Assembly: GCA_029941315.1 (NCBI GenBank)
Contig: JAPYQE010000009.1
Span: 1 to 57,809 of the forward strand
Origin: GCA-2724215 sp015660315
GTDB lineage: Bacteria > Latescibacterota > UBA2968 > UBA8231
Reading direction: 5' to 3'
DNA length: 57,809 nucleotides
Below are positions 1-8,062 of this stretch, one piece after another. The notes beneath the pieces are model-generated. The model did not search any database. It was not told the origin of the DNA and saw nothing but the letters and a program-made list of their open reading frames with translations. The position numbers and the translations under genes were made by a program. Position 1 is the first letter of the stretch, and every line of letters begins with the position of its first letter.

Positions 1-47
1 ATGCTACTTACCCACACCTTACTCGCGAAGCGATATATGCTTGATTT

Positions 48-1079
48 CTACCTCTTGCGCAATAACGAAGAATCGGTCATCGCCAGCGCACGCTCCAGCG
101 AAACTTCCGTCTCTAACGCCGCGCCGCGAAAAAAGCGGTCAAACTCGTCGAGCATCAGCCGCAAGTAACGGCCGTCGCGGCCATTGCCGGCGCAGTGCGG
201 CGTCAGAATCACATTGCGCATCGTACGAAAGGGGTGATCCTCCGGCAACGGCTCTTCTTCGAAGACGTCCATAATCGCGGTAAAACGGTGCCGTTGCAGT
301 TCGGCGATAAGCGCGCCTTCGTCGATCAGCGGCGCACGGCCGCAGTTGATCAACACCGCCCCTTCTTTGATCGCCGCCAATTGCGCCGCGCCGACTCGGC
401 CCTTATTAGCTGTCGTCAACCCGGTCTGGCAATGAATGACATCGGCGGTAGCGAATAACTCGTCAAGACCGATCTTCTGCAATCCCTCGGCTTCTGCCAT
501 TTCATCGGTCAGAAAATCATCGTGCACCGCGATCACCTGCGGATGCAGCGGCCGCAGTAACTCGATAAAGGCCTTGGCCACGTCACCATAACCCCAGATG
601 CCGATAACTGCCTCGTCGGGTGGCAAATTACCCTCGCGCCGCGGCCAATCGAGTGCCTGCCCGCCCACGCCAAAATGCGCATACGACAACAGCTGCCTGA
701 GCCCGACCATCGTCATCATCAGGCTCCATTCGGCCACCGTCCGCGCCATCAATGTATTGGCGGTACAGACTTTCACCCCCCGCTCATATAGCGCCTGCGA
801 AACGATGCCCGCCACCGACCCGCCGACATGACCGACGATCTTCAGCGTCTGGTTTTGCAAAAGCACCATCTCGTCCAAACGCGGCGAGCCCCAAGTCGTC
901 AGCAGCGCCTCGACCCCGACCAGCTGCTCGACCCATTCGCCGGCATGCAACTTGCCCGGCAGTGTATTGAGCCGGACCTCGTAACCAAGCTCGGCGGCAC
1001 GCGTTTTAGCCTGCTCGGTCCAAAAGCGGTCCTGCAGCGATTGCGGACCCATGAAAAAAATATGCGGCGAGTTATCCAT
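48..1079 (-). CDS. D-isomer-specific 2-hydroxyacid dehydrogenase family protein
   Basis: NAD(P)-dependent oxidoreductase expected to interconvert a 2-keto acid and a D-2-hydroxy acid in the cytoplasm; the substrate cannot be read from the sequence. The 343-residue length is normal for the family. Visible family marks are the dinucleotide-binding loop GYGDVA at about residues 163-168, the substrate-binding Arg in NCGRAP (about R248), the acidic stretch DVFEEEP near 271-277 that carries the catalytic Glu, and the catalytic His in TPHCAG (about H295). The N-terminal substrate domain is divergent. It lies just downstream of guaA on the same strand, but a terminator separates them (1094-1124), so it probably has its own promoter. 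Phosphoglycerate dehydrogenase is unlikely because no ACT domain is present. Confidence 0.88.
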   Translation of the reverse strand: MDNSPHIFFMGPQSLQDRFWTEQAKTRAAELGYEVRLNTLPGKLHAGEWVEQLVGVEALLTTWGSPRLDEMVLLQNQTLKIVGHVGGSVAGIVSQALYERGVKVCTANTLMARTVAEWSLMMTMVGLRQLLSYAHFGVGGQALDWPRREGNLPPDEAVIGIWGYGDVAKAFIELLRPLHPQVIAVHDDFLTDEMAEAEGLQKIGLDELFATADVIHCQTGLTTANKGRVGAAQLAAIKEGAVLINCGRAPLIDEGALIAELQRHRFTAIMDVFEEEPLPEDHPFRTMRNVILTPHCAGNGRDGRYLRLMLDEFDRFFRGAALETEVSLERALAMTDSSLLRKR

Positions 1080-1093
1080 AATATTACTCCAAG

Positions 1094-1124
1094 AAAAAAG
1101 GCCCCCCGGATACCGGAGGACCTC
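1094..1124 (-). terminator. Rho-independent terminator of guaA
   Basis: Read on the - strand, a GC-rich 10-bp stem (GGTCCTCCGG / CCGGGGGGCC, including G-T wobble pairs) with a three-base loop is followed by TTTTTT. It begins only a few bases after the guaA stop codon. Confidence 0.8.
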
Positions 1125-1130
1125 TTCAGC

Positions 1131-2924
1131 TCATTCCCATTCCACCGTGCCCGGCGGTTTGTGCGTCACATCGTAAAAGACCGCTTCGATCCCTTCGACA
1201 GCTAGCATCCGTTCACGTACATCGTCAAGAAACTCCTGCGACAATTGGCTAAAGCGCGCGGTCATAAAATCGTCGGTCGATATCGGCCTGAGCACCACGC
1301 TCTCCTGTACCCCGTCCGACGACAGCGGCACCAACACCGTCGGCATCTGCGTCACCTCTTGCATCAGCCCGTGCCGCTCTAAAGCCTCCATATTGATCGC
1401 GTCGACCTCGCGCAATAAATCTAATCGATCGCGCGTCAGATAACCGATCTTGAGCTTTTGCGCCGGCCGATCGTCTGATCCCAATAAATAAATTACCCGG
1501 TTGATCGAAGTGAAGTTGTTGGTCAGTTCAGTAGATAGCGCCTCTAGGGTCTTCCAGTTACTCTTTCCCGACACCACCGCCGGATGCGCGTAGGTCCGCG
1601 AATCGCCCTGTACCCCGACGCTCTGCAAAGGCAACACCGCAAGCGTCAGACCGTATTTCGCGGCCAGTTTCACCGCCTCGGCCTCTACCGAAGCCATGCC
1701 ATCCATATCGGCTTTCCCGTCGCTGCACAACGCCCTGACGGCCAAACCCGGCCCCGGAAAGGGGTGCCGCCAGACCAAATGATGCGGCAAACCAAGTTTT
1801 TCGCCCAACTCGCGCGCCTCGTCTTTGTAGAGCTGGTCCAACGGCTCGACGACTTTGCCTTCAGCCAAGAGCTCTTCAATGACCCCGACGCGGTTGTGAT
1901 GCGTTTTGATCAGCGCTGCATTTTCGGTGCCGCCGGACTCGATGGTATCGGTATAGAGCGTGCCCTGGCCCAATAGCCACTCCTCCGGATCGAGCCGCAA
2001 ATCGATAAGCGCGCGATCGCGGACCCGGAGAAATTCCTCGCCGATCGCCAGCCGCTTCGCCTCCGGTTCAGAAAGCCCCTCGGTGATTTTGAGGAATTCA
2101 TCGGTGGCGTCGACGACCTTGAGATTGGCGAATCCCGAATCCTTCATCAGCTTTTCGACTAGGACCGTCTCTCCCTTGCGCATAAAACCATTGTCGATGT
2201 GCAGGCCCAACACGCGATCCTCGCCCAACGCCCGATTCAGCAATAGAAAGGCCACCGATGAGTCGACCCCCCCACTGACCAACAAGAAGACCTTACGCCC
2301 CTTGGTCTGCTCGCGAACCCGATCCATCGTATGTTCGATATACTGCTCCATCGTCCAATCGCGCGCAGCACCGGTCAGCGCGACAAAATTGTCGAGCATC
2401 TGCATGCCACGGACCGAATGCGTCACCTCCGGATGAAACTGCAAGCCGTAGATCTTGCGCTCGGCGTGGCCCATCGCCGCGATCGGACAATCTTCGGTCG
2501 CGGCTAATATCTCAAAACCCGGCGGCAGCGCGGCGACTTGGTCGCGATGACTCATCCAGACCATTTCACGCTCATCGAGGCCTGAAAGTACGCCCGTTGC
2601 CTCTTTGACCTGTAAATAGGCCGCACCAAATTCATGCGTATCACCCGGCTCGACCTGGCCGCCGAGGCGATGGCAGAGCAACTGATGGCCATAACACAGC
2701 CCCAGCATCGGCTTGTCCATCTCTAAGATTTCGGGATTGTAGGCGGGGGCGTCGGCATCGTAGACACTGGAGGGGCCGCCCGACAAAATGAGCCCTTCGG
2801 CATCGGCCAGATCGGCGACGGCGCTATTGGGCGAACGGATCTCGGCGAAGACGTGGAGGCGGCGAATGCGGTTGGCGATAAGGTGGGCGTATTGCCCACC
2901 GAAGTCGAGCACGATAATGCCCAA
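1131..2924 (-). CDS. guaA: GMP synthase (glutamine-hydrolysing)
   Basis: Converts XMP to GMP using glutamine and ATP, the last step of guanine nucleotide synthesis, in the cytoplasm. The N-terminal class I glutamine amidotransferase domain has its nucleophile in LCYGHQL (C77) and the partner His/Glu in FHPEVTH (H164, E166). The ATP pyrophosphatase domain has the P-loop SGGVDSS at 217-223, and the C-terminal dimerisation domain ends in GTVEWE. The start is a TTG preceded by AGGGGGT; no ATG gives a full amidotransferase domain. At 597 residues it is about 70 longer than the E. coli enzyme. The extra length sits in the C-terminal half, resembling the long, eukaryote-like GMP synthases. It is followed by a terminator. 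Confidence 0.97.
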   Translation of the reverse strand: MGIIVLDFGGQYAHLIANRIRRLHVFAEIRSPNSAVADLADAEGLILSGGPSSVYDADAPAYNPEILEMDKPMLGLCYGHQLLCHRLGGQVEPGDTHEFGAAYLQVKEATGVLSGLDEREMVWMSHRDQVAALPPGFEILAATEDCPIAAMGHAERKIYGLQFHPEVTHSVRGMQMLDNFVALTGAARDWTMEQYIEHTMDRVREQTKGRKVFLLVSGGVDSSVAFLLLNRALGEDRVLGLHIDNGFMRKGETVLVEKLMKDSGFANLKVVDATDEFLKITEGLSEPEAKRLAIGEEFLRVRDRALIDLRLDPEEWLLGQGTLYTDTIESGGTENAALIKTHHNRVGVIEELLAEGKVVEPLDQLYKDEARELGEKLGLPHHLVWRHPFPGPGLAVRALCSDGKADMDGMASVEAEAVKLAAKYGLTLAVLPLQSVGVQGDSRTYAHPAVVSGKSNWKTLEALSTELTNNFTSINRVIYLLGSDDRPAQKLKIGYLTRDRLDLLREVDAINMEALERHGLMQEVTQMPTVLVPLSSDGVQESVVLRPISTDDFMTARFSQLSQEFLDDVRERMLAVEGIEAVFYDVTHKPPGTVEWE

Positions 2925-3219
2925 GGTATGACCCCCTAAAAAAGAGGTGACGGGGGGAGAAGCTGGCTAAGAATATAAAGAACGCGTCCCGCATCGCAAG
3001 CGGGAGCATACCCGCCAAAAAATGGCAAATACCGCTACCCGCCGTTTTTTCTTCCGCTCATAGCCCCCCAACAAACGACCCAACCTGATTGGCTATATTG
3101 GGCGAAAAAATCCATCATCAATCTGAAAATTGTTATACTTTTTTATCGAGCAACTGAGCAAATTCAACTCGAACACTTCACCGACAATCAATTCACTGTC
3201 GACAGACTCAGCATCTCCA

Positions 3220-3321
3220 ACCATCACCCCGCAACTAAAACGAGAACTCGGCGTCTTTGGCGCGGTTGTGTTCGGCCTCGGCTCAATTGTCAGCACTGGA
3301 GTCTTTATCAGCATCGGCGGC
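3220..3321 (+). pseudogene. Remnant of an APC-family amino-acid permease (N-terminus only)
   Basis: Within an open frame of 176 codons (3130-3660), the segment starting PQLKRELGVFGAVVFGLG and continuing to VFISIG matches the conserved cytoplasmic lead-in and first membrane helix of amino acid-polyamine-organocation permeases. After this point the reading frame loses all family resemblance and has no further hydrophobic helices, so this is a fragment of a gene that once encoded about 450 residues. The remaining frame up to 3660 is probably meaningless. The family assignment rests on about 33 residues. Confidence 0.55.
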
Positions 3322-3909
3322 GTCAATATCCCGCAAAAGGTCAAAGGCGCGCAGATTGGTAAAGTTAACCTTCGTAAGATATCGACCATTGCCCTGGGTC
3401 TATTCAATTATTTCCATACCGGTCGTCTAGCGACCAGCAATTGGATCAACGACAGCGCTACTACCGGGTTGACGCTATCTTCGGGCAGCCGCAACATCTA
3501 CTCGCTCTATTCGGCTGGGATCAGTAGGGGACAACAGGGTCCTGCCACTCGCCTAGGTATCGGGATCGGGGCGCGAATGGCCAGTGGCCGACATATCCTC
3601 GAGGCCGGACGCGACAGGCGACCGGGTGTCGCGCGAAATAAGCTAACAAGAAGCCAATAGCCTCGGCAGGCTGCGCGTCCTCGGCTTGCACAACAATGGC
3701 GCGCGTCCAGCTATTTGCCCGCTTGGCGCTCGATAGGCACTGGCGCGACGGCCAGCCCTGACAGCTTTCCCCAACCGGCGTTATCACCTTGCGTGAACGG
3801 AACGATACTACGGTTGGACCTAGGCTGCCTTCGCCGGGTTGCGGGTCAGCCTAATAGCATCATAGATTCAAATTCCGCAACGCAAGACCAATGGCCTACT
3901 GACAAAAAC

Positions 3910-3943
3910 AAAAGGCCGCGAGGATATGTCCTCGCGGCCTTTT
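3910..3943 (-). terminator. Strong terminator at the end of the nadB operon
   Basis: A perfect 11-bp inverted repeat (GGCCGCGAGGA, four-base loop TATG, TCCTCGCGGCC) has a T-rich run on both sides (AAAA before, TTTT after on the + strand). It sits about 30 bases beyond the stop codon of the 3971-4414 lipoprotein gene and could stop transcription from either direction. Confidence 0.9.
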
Positions 3944-3970
3944 ATATAATTCCTCCAATAAAATATCTTT

Positions 3971-4414
3971 TCAAATCCGGGCGTATACCCTGTCTCCATC
4001 CGGCTCTTCTAGCGTCAACTTGTCACCTTGAATGCGGATATTAACGACCTTATCGCGCAAGAGCGGCGTCTCACCGCCCGGGTCATTCGTCTGTACGCCA
4101 GTAAAGGTGATCCGCAACAAATCGCCCACCATCGCATAGGTGCCCGAGAAGCTAAAAACCAGCGTCTGCGGATAGGCCCCGTTGCGGTCGATTGCACCAC
4201 CTTCGAGCGTCGAAAAATCGCGCAACTCGGCGCGACCATCTTCTTTGAAGGTGTAAATCTGGTTTTTCTCTGCGTCGTCGCGACTCCAAGTCCCAACTAG
4301 CAACGAGCGCAAGTCGGTGATGCCCCCACCACTCGGGTCGTAGGAATTAGTCCTTTTGACATTGCCGCAAGCCAGCAGCAAAGGCAATAACAATATGAGA
4401 TATGTACAACGCAT
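3971..4414 (-). CDS. Lipoprotein with lipocalin-like fold
   Basis: Small envelope lipoprotein of unknown role. The first 16 residues form a lipoprotein signal peptide ending in the lipobox LLLAC, so the mature protein starts at Cys16. The rest reads like a lipocalin-type or META-type small beta protein: LVGTWSRDD, then YTFKEDGRAELRDF, then FSFSGTYAMVGDLLRITFTG, a pattern in which a residual-function term is followed by alternating strands. It is the last gene of the - strand operon, five bases after the preceding gene, and is followed by a strong terminator. No catalytic residues are evident. Confidence 0.75.
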   Translation of the reverse strand: MRCTYLILLLPLLLACGNVKRTNSYDPSGGGITDLRSLLVGTWSRDDAEKNQIYTFKEDGRAELRDFSTLEGGAIDRNGAYPQTLVFSFSGTYAMVGDLLRITFTGVQTNDPGGETPLLRDKVVNIRIQGDKLTLEEPDGDRVYARI

Positions 4415-4419
4415 AAGCC

Positions 4420-5220
4420 TTAGAACCTGCGTACCAGGTTAAACATCGGCCGGCCGTTGCCGTCGAGCCCCAACCCTAGGTCCATCTTTTGATTTGCTTG
4501 CGCGTTCATCGGCACCTGATCGCCACCCATCCACATCACATCGACCAGATTGTAGGCATAGAGCGCGCCAGCGATCAAGAAAAAGTGATTGCTCCGCGCC
4601 CGGCGGTCGCTGGCCTCATTGAAATAGAAGTCGTAATCCGTCGGCGCGAGGCCAGGACCTAGATCTTCGTATTGCGTAAACCAATCTTCACTACTCAAGC
4701 GGTAAGCCACCCCCAACGCCAAAGACGCGATTTCCACGCCCAACATCGACAGGCCTTTTTTCTTTTCGCCCATATGGTACTGGTACAGACCCGGCACCAG
4801 GCTCAGACGCGGTGACGCACCGCCCATGGCCATCGCATGGCTCTTTTTTATATAGCGCTCGATTTCCACCAAGCGGTCTGGATTCTGGATCGGAGACACG
4901 CGCATCAACATTGGATTCTTATTGCCCTGGATGTGTAAAAGTTGGACCAGGGCCATCTTGGGGTAGACCTGGAGCACTTTGAGGGCACCGACGCTCTTGG
5001 GCGTCACCGATAGCGTATCACCGCTCAAAGGGTGTAAAACGACGTCCTCGTCGATAATATCGAAAAGGTCACCCTTCATCACATTGTCTTGACGGCCCAT
5101 ATCTATGAAAATCAGCCCGTCAGTATTGCGGATAACCAGCCCTTTGTCCGGCATCTGGGCTTCAACAGAGCCCAACATCGCCAGAAAAATGAGGCCAATC
5201 CCGGTCTTTAACCTAAACAT
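4420..5220 (-). CDS. Secreted or periplasmic protein with FlgT-C-like beta domain, function unknown
   Basis: Residues 1-21 look like a cleavable signal peptide (ending SVEAQ). Residues about 25-95 form a small beta domain (GLVIRNTDGLIFIDMG, VMKGDLFDIIDE, HPLSGD, VGALKVLQVYPKMALVQL). This resembles the C-terminal FlgT-like domain seen in envelope proteins and shares the pattern of 'domain entry, HP-x-SG-D/E, V-x-x-L-x-V' with the neighbouring upstream protein. A later part (about 135-235) has a hydrophobic stretch LSMLGVEIASLALGVAYRL and FFLIAGALYAYNLVDVMW, compatible with a DUF5683-like membrane-associated region. RBS AAGGTGAG precedes the ATG. It probably acts in the envelope with its operon neighbours; the function is not known. 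Confidence 0.7.
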   Translation of the reverse strand: MFRLKTGIGLIFLAMLGSVEAQMPDKGLVIRNTDGLIFIDMGRQDNVMKGDLFDIIDEDVVLHPLSGDTLSVTPKSVGALKVLQVYPKMALVQLLHIQGNKNPMLMRVSPIQNPDRLVEIERYIKKSHAMAMGGASPRLSLVPGLYQYHMGEKKKGLSMLGVEIASLALGVAYRLSSEDWFTQYEDLGPGLAPTDYDFYFNEASDRRARSNHFFLIAGALYAYNLVDVMWMGGDQVPMNAQANQKMDLGLGLDGNGRPMFNLVRRF

Positions 5221-5253
5221 AATGACTCACCTTGCTCGCGGCCCGCGCGGCGC

Positions 5254-6306
5254 CTATGAAGTTTCTTCGACGACAATGTCGTCCTCCTCTTCGATCTCCA
5301 TGTCCATATCGAGATCATCGTCGTCTTCCTCAATCTCCTCGTCGTCCTCGTGTTCCTCATCATCATCATCCTCGCTGCCAGCCATCATTTTGAGATAGAA
5401 GAAGGCCGCGACGGCTACAAGGCCGATCGCTCCCAGGATTCCGAAGAATAACGATGAGGTGAAAAACGATCCTTCTTCCTCTTCTTCCGATTCCTCTAAA
5501 TCCTCCTCCATCTCCATCTCCATGCCATCCTCGGCAGGCAACGCCAATTCTTCTTCTTCGAGCGGCGACAGATCGCTGGTGAACTGTTCAGATTCGAGCA
5601 CCTCGCGCACCACCTGCTTGAGCGCCTCGACGTCTTCTTCGCTCTCAAGGTCCAACCCACCGCCCATCGACTCGCCATTCTCATCGAGACCGTCAATCGG
5701 TATTGTACCCATCAAGGCCACCGACTCTTTGAGATCCTTGATATCGTCTTTCATGGTGTTCATGTCGGTATTGATCCCGCGCAACTGGACCTTCAAACCC
5801 TCTTCGACACGCTCGACGCGCTTCATCATCTTCTCTATACCGCCGATACGCCCCTGGACATTGCGGATATTGCGCGTCAACTGCGAAATCTCTTTGCTGA
5901 AACCCTGGTGCTCCTGGGCGTCCTTATCTTCGCGCGCAATGGACCGCTCCTGGTCCATGATCATCTCTTCGTCTGATGTCACGAAACGAACGATATCACC
6001 GGGGCGCACCGGCAACAGCAGCCCGGGGCCGATCCGCACATTAGCGGCGCGATTGGCCGTCTTGGAGATCTCGCCGGTGCCGATCTCAACCTCGGGCGCC
6101 CCGAGATTTTCGCCGGTGATCGGGTGGATCACAGCCTCGCCAGGAGGCCTGACGATCGTTACGACCATGCCCTGAACCATTCCGGCCTCGGCGCCTGTAT
6201 CAATCGTCAGGCTAGAACCGCGGACCTTCGTAACCAACGCTTCGCCCGCATGGCTGGAAAAGGCCCCCAATAGCAGGCAAATCAACGCCAGTTTGACTTT
6301 TTTCAT
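5254..6306 (-). CDS. Single-pass envelope protein: FlgT-like beta domain, coiled coil, acidic tail
   Basis: The domain order is unusual. Residues 1-20 are a signal peptide (ends SSHAG). Residues about 21-110 are a FlgT-C-like beta domain, with GAEAGMVQGMVVTIVRPP and HPITGENLG. Residues about 115-205 form a helical coiled-coil segment rich in E, K, R and I/L. An acidic linker follows (DLESEEDVEALK and later long E/D runs), then one transmembrane helix around 288-312 (FFGILGAIGLVAVAAFFYL). The last about 37 residues are almost entirely D and E with a few M, I and V. The topology would put the beta domain and coiled coil outside and the acidic tail in the cytoplasm. The gene lies 15 bases after nadB and 33 before the related 266-residue gene. 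RBS GAGGTAG supports the ATG. Confidence 0.75.
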   Translation of the reverse strand: MKKVKLALICLLLGAFSSHAGEALVTKVRGSSLTIDTGAEAGMVQGMVVTIVRPPGEAVIHPITGENLGAPEVEIGTGEISKTANRAANVRIGPGLLLPVRPGDIVRFVTSDEEMIMDQERSIAREDKDAQEHQGFSKEISQLTRNIRNVQGRIGGIEKMMKRVERVEEGLKVQLRGINTDMNTMKDDIKDLKESVALMGTIPIDGLDENGESMGGGLDLESEEDVEALKQVVREVLESEQFTSDLSPLEEEELALPAEDGMEMEMEEDLEESEEEEEGSFFTSSLFFGILGAIGLVAVAAFFYLKMMAGSEDDDDEEHEDDEEIEEDDDDLDMDMEIEEEDDIVVEETS

Positions 6307-6321
6307 AATTCCACTACCTCG

Positions 6322-7869
6322 TCAGTGTGCTTCCTGGTGCCCAACCAGCAACGTCGGTCGCTGCCAATTGGCGTCGTCGCGTTCGGGGTGGTCGTTGTTG
6401 TAGTGCCCGCCGCGGCTCTCCAGCCGCATGCGGGCCGAGCGTGCGATAAGCTCGGCTACGGTCGCCAGATTGCGCAATTGCACCAACTCCGCGTCGAGCG
6501 CCATCCCGTCATACAATATCTCTATTTCTTTTTTCATCCGCCCCGCCTCCGCACTCGCCCGTTGCAAACTCCGGTCGCTGCGCACGATCCCCACCTCGTT
6601 CCACATCATCTCCCGCAGCGCTTGTCTCCGCTCTGCCCATTCCGCCGCCTCGACGACTCCCTTGCCGCCTGCGGTCGATTTCTCGACCTTGCCCACTGCC
6701 GTTTCGATCCGAACATGCCCAGCGGCCCTACGCGCAAAAACCAACCCTTCCAAAAGCGAATTGCTCGCCAATCTGTTCGCGCCCTGAAAACTGCTCATCG
6801 CGACTTCGCCCGCTGCATAGAGGCCCGCGATATTCGTCTGGCCGTGCTCGTCGGTGCAAACCCCGCCGCACATATAATGGGCCGCCGGCACCACCGGGAT
6901 CGGTTGTTTCGTCATATCGACACCAGTCCCCAGACAATGCTGGTAAATATTGGGAAAACGGCGACGCGTTTCGCCCGCGTCCTTGATCGTGGCATCCAAA
7001 TAGACACATTCGGCTCCGCTTTCCTGCATCTGGCTGACAATCGCCCGCGAAACTTTATCACGGGTCTTCAGCGAATCGGTAAACGCCTCGCCACGACCGT
7101 CGACCAAGACCGCGCCAAAACCGCGCAGAGCCTCAGAAACCAAAAACGACGGCCCGCCCGGATCGTAGAGCATCGTTGGATGGAATTGCGTGAATTCCAT
7201 ATTGCCCACATTCGCTCCGGCCCTCCAGGCCATGGCCACCCCATCCCCCGAGGCCACGCGCGGGTTAGTCGTATGTAAAAACACCTGCCCGCAGCCTCCC
7301 GCGGCCAACAAGGTCACCGGTGCCAAAGCTTCGATCAGTTGTCCATCCTGGACATCCAATACGCCGGCTCCGCGGCAACGGCCCTCAACATCGACGATCA
7401 GATCGACCGCCAAGTGGTGATCGTATAGCGTTACATTGGGCAGCGCTTCCACTGCGCGAACCAAGGTCCGGGTCACTTCGCGGCCGGTCATATCGTCGGC
7501 ATGCACTACCCGGGCATGCGAGTGGCCCCCTTCGCGCATCAATGACAATACGCCGGGACTCACTTCATTGAATTGAGCCCCGATCGCGAGTAATTCGCGT
7601 ACGACCTCCGGTCCTTCGGCAACAACCGCTTCCGCGATCGCCCGGTCGCACAACCCATCGCCAGCCGCGAGCGTATCTTCTACATGGCTGGCCACTGAGT
7701 CGCTCGCATCAATAACAGCGGCGATGCCTCCTTGCGCATATTGCGTATTGGATTCTCGCCGTTCGCGTTTGGTGACGATTGCCACCGAACCATGCCTCGC
7801 TGCTTTAAGAGCAAAAAAAAGGCCAGCGATGCCACTTCCTATGATTAAATGATCGGCTTCTATCTTCAT
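6322..7869 (-). CDS. nadB: L-aspartate oxidase
   Basis: FAD enzyme that oxidises L-aspartate to iminoaspartate, the first step of de novo NAD synthesis. The 515-residue length is typical. The N-terminal FAD-binding motif is IIGSGIAGL. The family stretches SNTQYAQGGIAAV, REGGHSHARVVHADD (active-site region), MEFTQFHPT and the C-terminal FAD-contact SSFQGANRLASNSLLEG are all present, which separates it from succinate dehydrogenase flavoprotein. The C-terminal helical domain ends SRGGHYNNDHPERDD, also typical of NadB. nadA and nadC are not in the window. It heads a - strand operon with three envelope genes that have no obvious link to NAD. Confidence 0.96.
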   Translation of the reverse strand: MKIEADHLIIGSGIAGLFFALKAARHGSVAIVTKRERRESNTQYAQGGIAAVIDASDSVASHVEDTLAAGDGLCDRAIAEAVVAEGPEVVRELLAIGAQFNEVSPGVLSLMREGGHSHARVVHADDMTGREVTRTLVRAVEALPNVTLYDHHLAVDLIVDVEGRCRGAGVLDVQDGQLIEALAPVTLLAAGGCGQVFLHTTNPRVASGDGVAMAWRAGANVGNMEFTQFHPTMLYDPGGPSFLVSEALRGFGAVLVDGRGEAFTDSLKTRDKVSRAIVSQMQESGAECVYLDATIKDAGETRRRFPNIYQHCLGTGVDMTKQPIPVVPAAHYMCGGVCTDEHGQTNIAGLYAAGEVAMSSFQGANRLASNSLLEGLVFARRAAGHVRIETAVGKVEKSTAGGKGVVEAAEWAERRQALREMMWNEVGIVRSDRSLQRASAEAGRMKKEIEILYDGMALDAELVQLRNLATVAELIARSARMRLESRGGHYNNDHPERDDANWQRPTLLVGHQEAH

Positions 7870-7902
7870 ATCTTGAATAAAATAAAAAAGTTAGATAAGA
7901 AA

Positions 7903-7926
7903 AGCCCAGGGTTATACCCCCGGGCT
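7903..7926 (-). terminator. Terminator downstream of the 905-residue M6 protease gene
   Basis: On the - strand, a stem AGCCCGGGG / CCCTGGGCT (one mismatch) with a short AT loop is followed by TTTTCTTAT. It lies between the M6 protease stop (8063) and the nadB start (7869), so it separates the two transcripts. Confidence 0.75.
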
Positions 7927-8062
7927 AAAACATGAACGACCCCCACATATTGTACTGGCGATTCGCCCGTACCCAAGGGCCTATCTCAAGTGGGCCTGCC
8001 TAGTTGGGCATACTCTAGGAAAATAGTTCTCCCTTGCCGGTAGCGCCATCCCCAAATGGTCA

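Larger units (their letters stand above)
2925..3970. other. Gene-poor decayed stretch between guaA and the nadB operon
   Basis: About 1 kb with no intact gene. It holds an amino-acid permease N-terminal remnant (3220-3321), several unrelated short open frames with no recognisable domain, and the bidirectional-looking terminator at 3910-3943. A small palindrome (CCCGC / GCGGG near 2990) lies close to guaA but has no T-run. The rest shows nothing I can name. Confidence 0.55.

Noticed and set aside
3841..3900. A T-loop-like sequence (GATTCAAATTCC) suggesting a tRNA
   Set aside because: No matching acceptor, D or anticodon stems can be formed around it.
6325..7278. A 317-codon frame antisense to nadB
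   Set aside because: Composition is that of a complement of a conserved gene, with no SD or domain; nadB explains the region.
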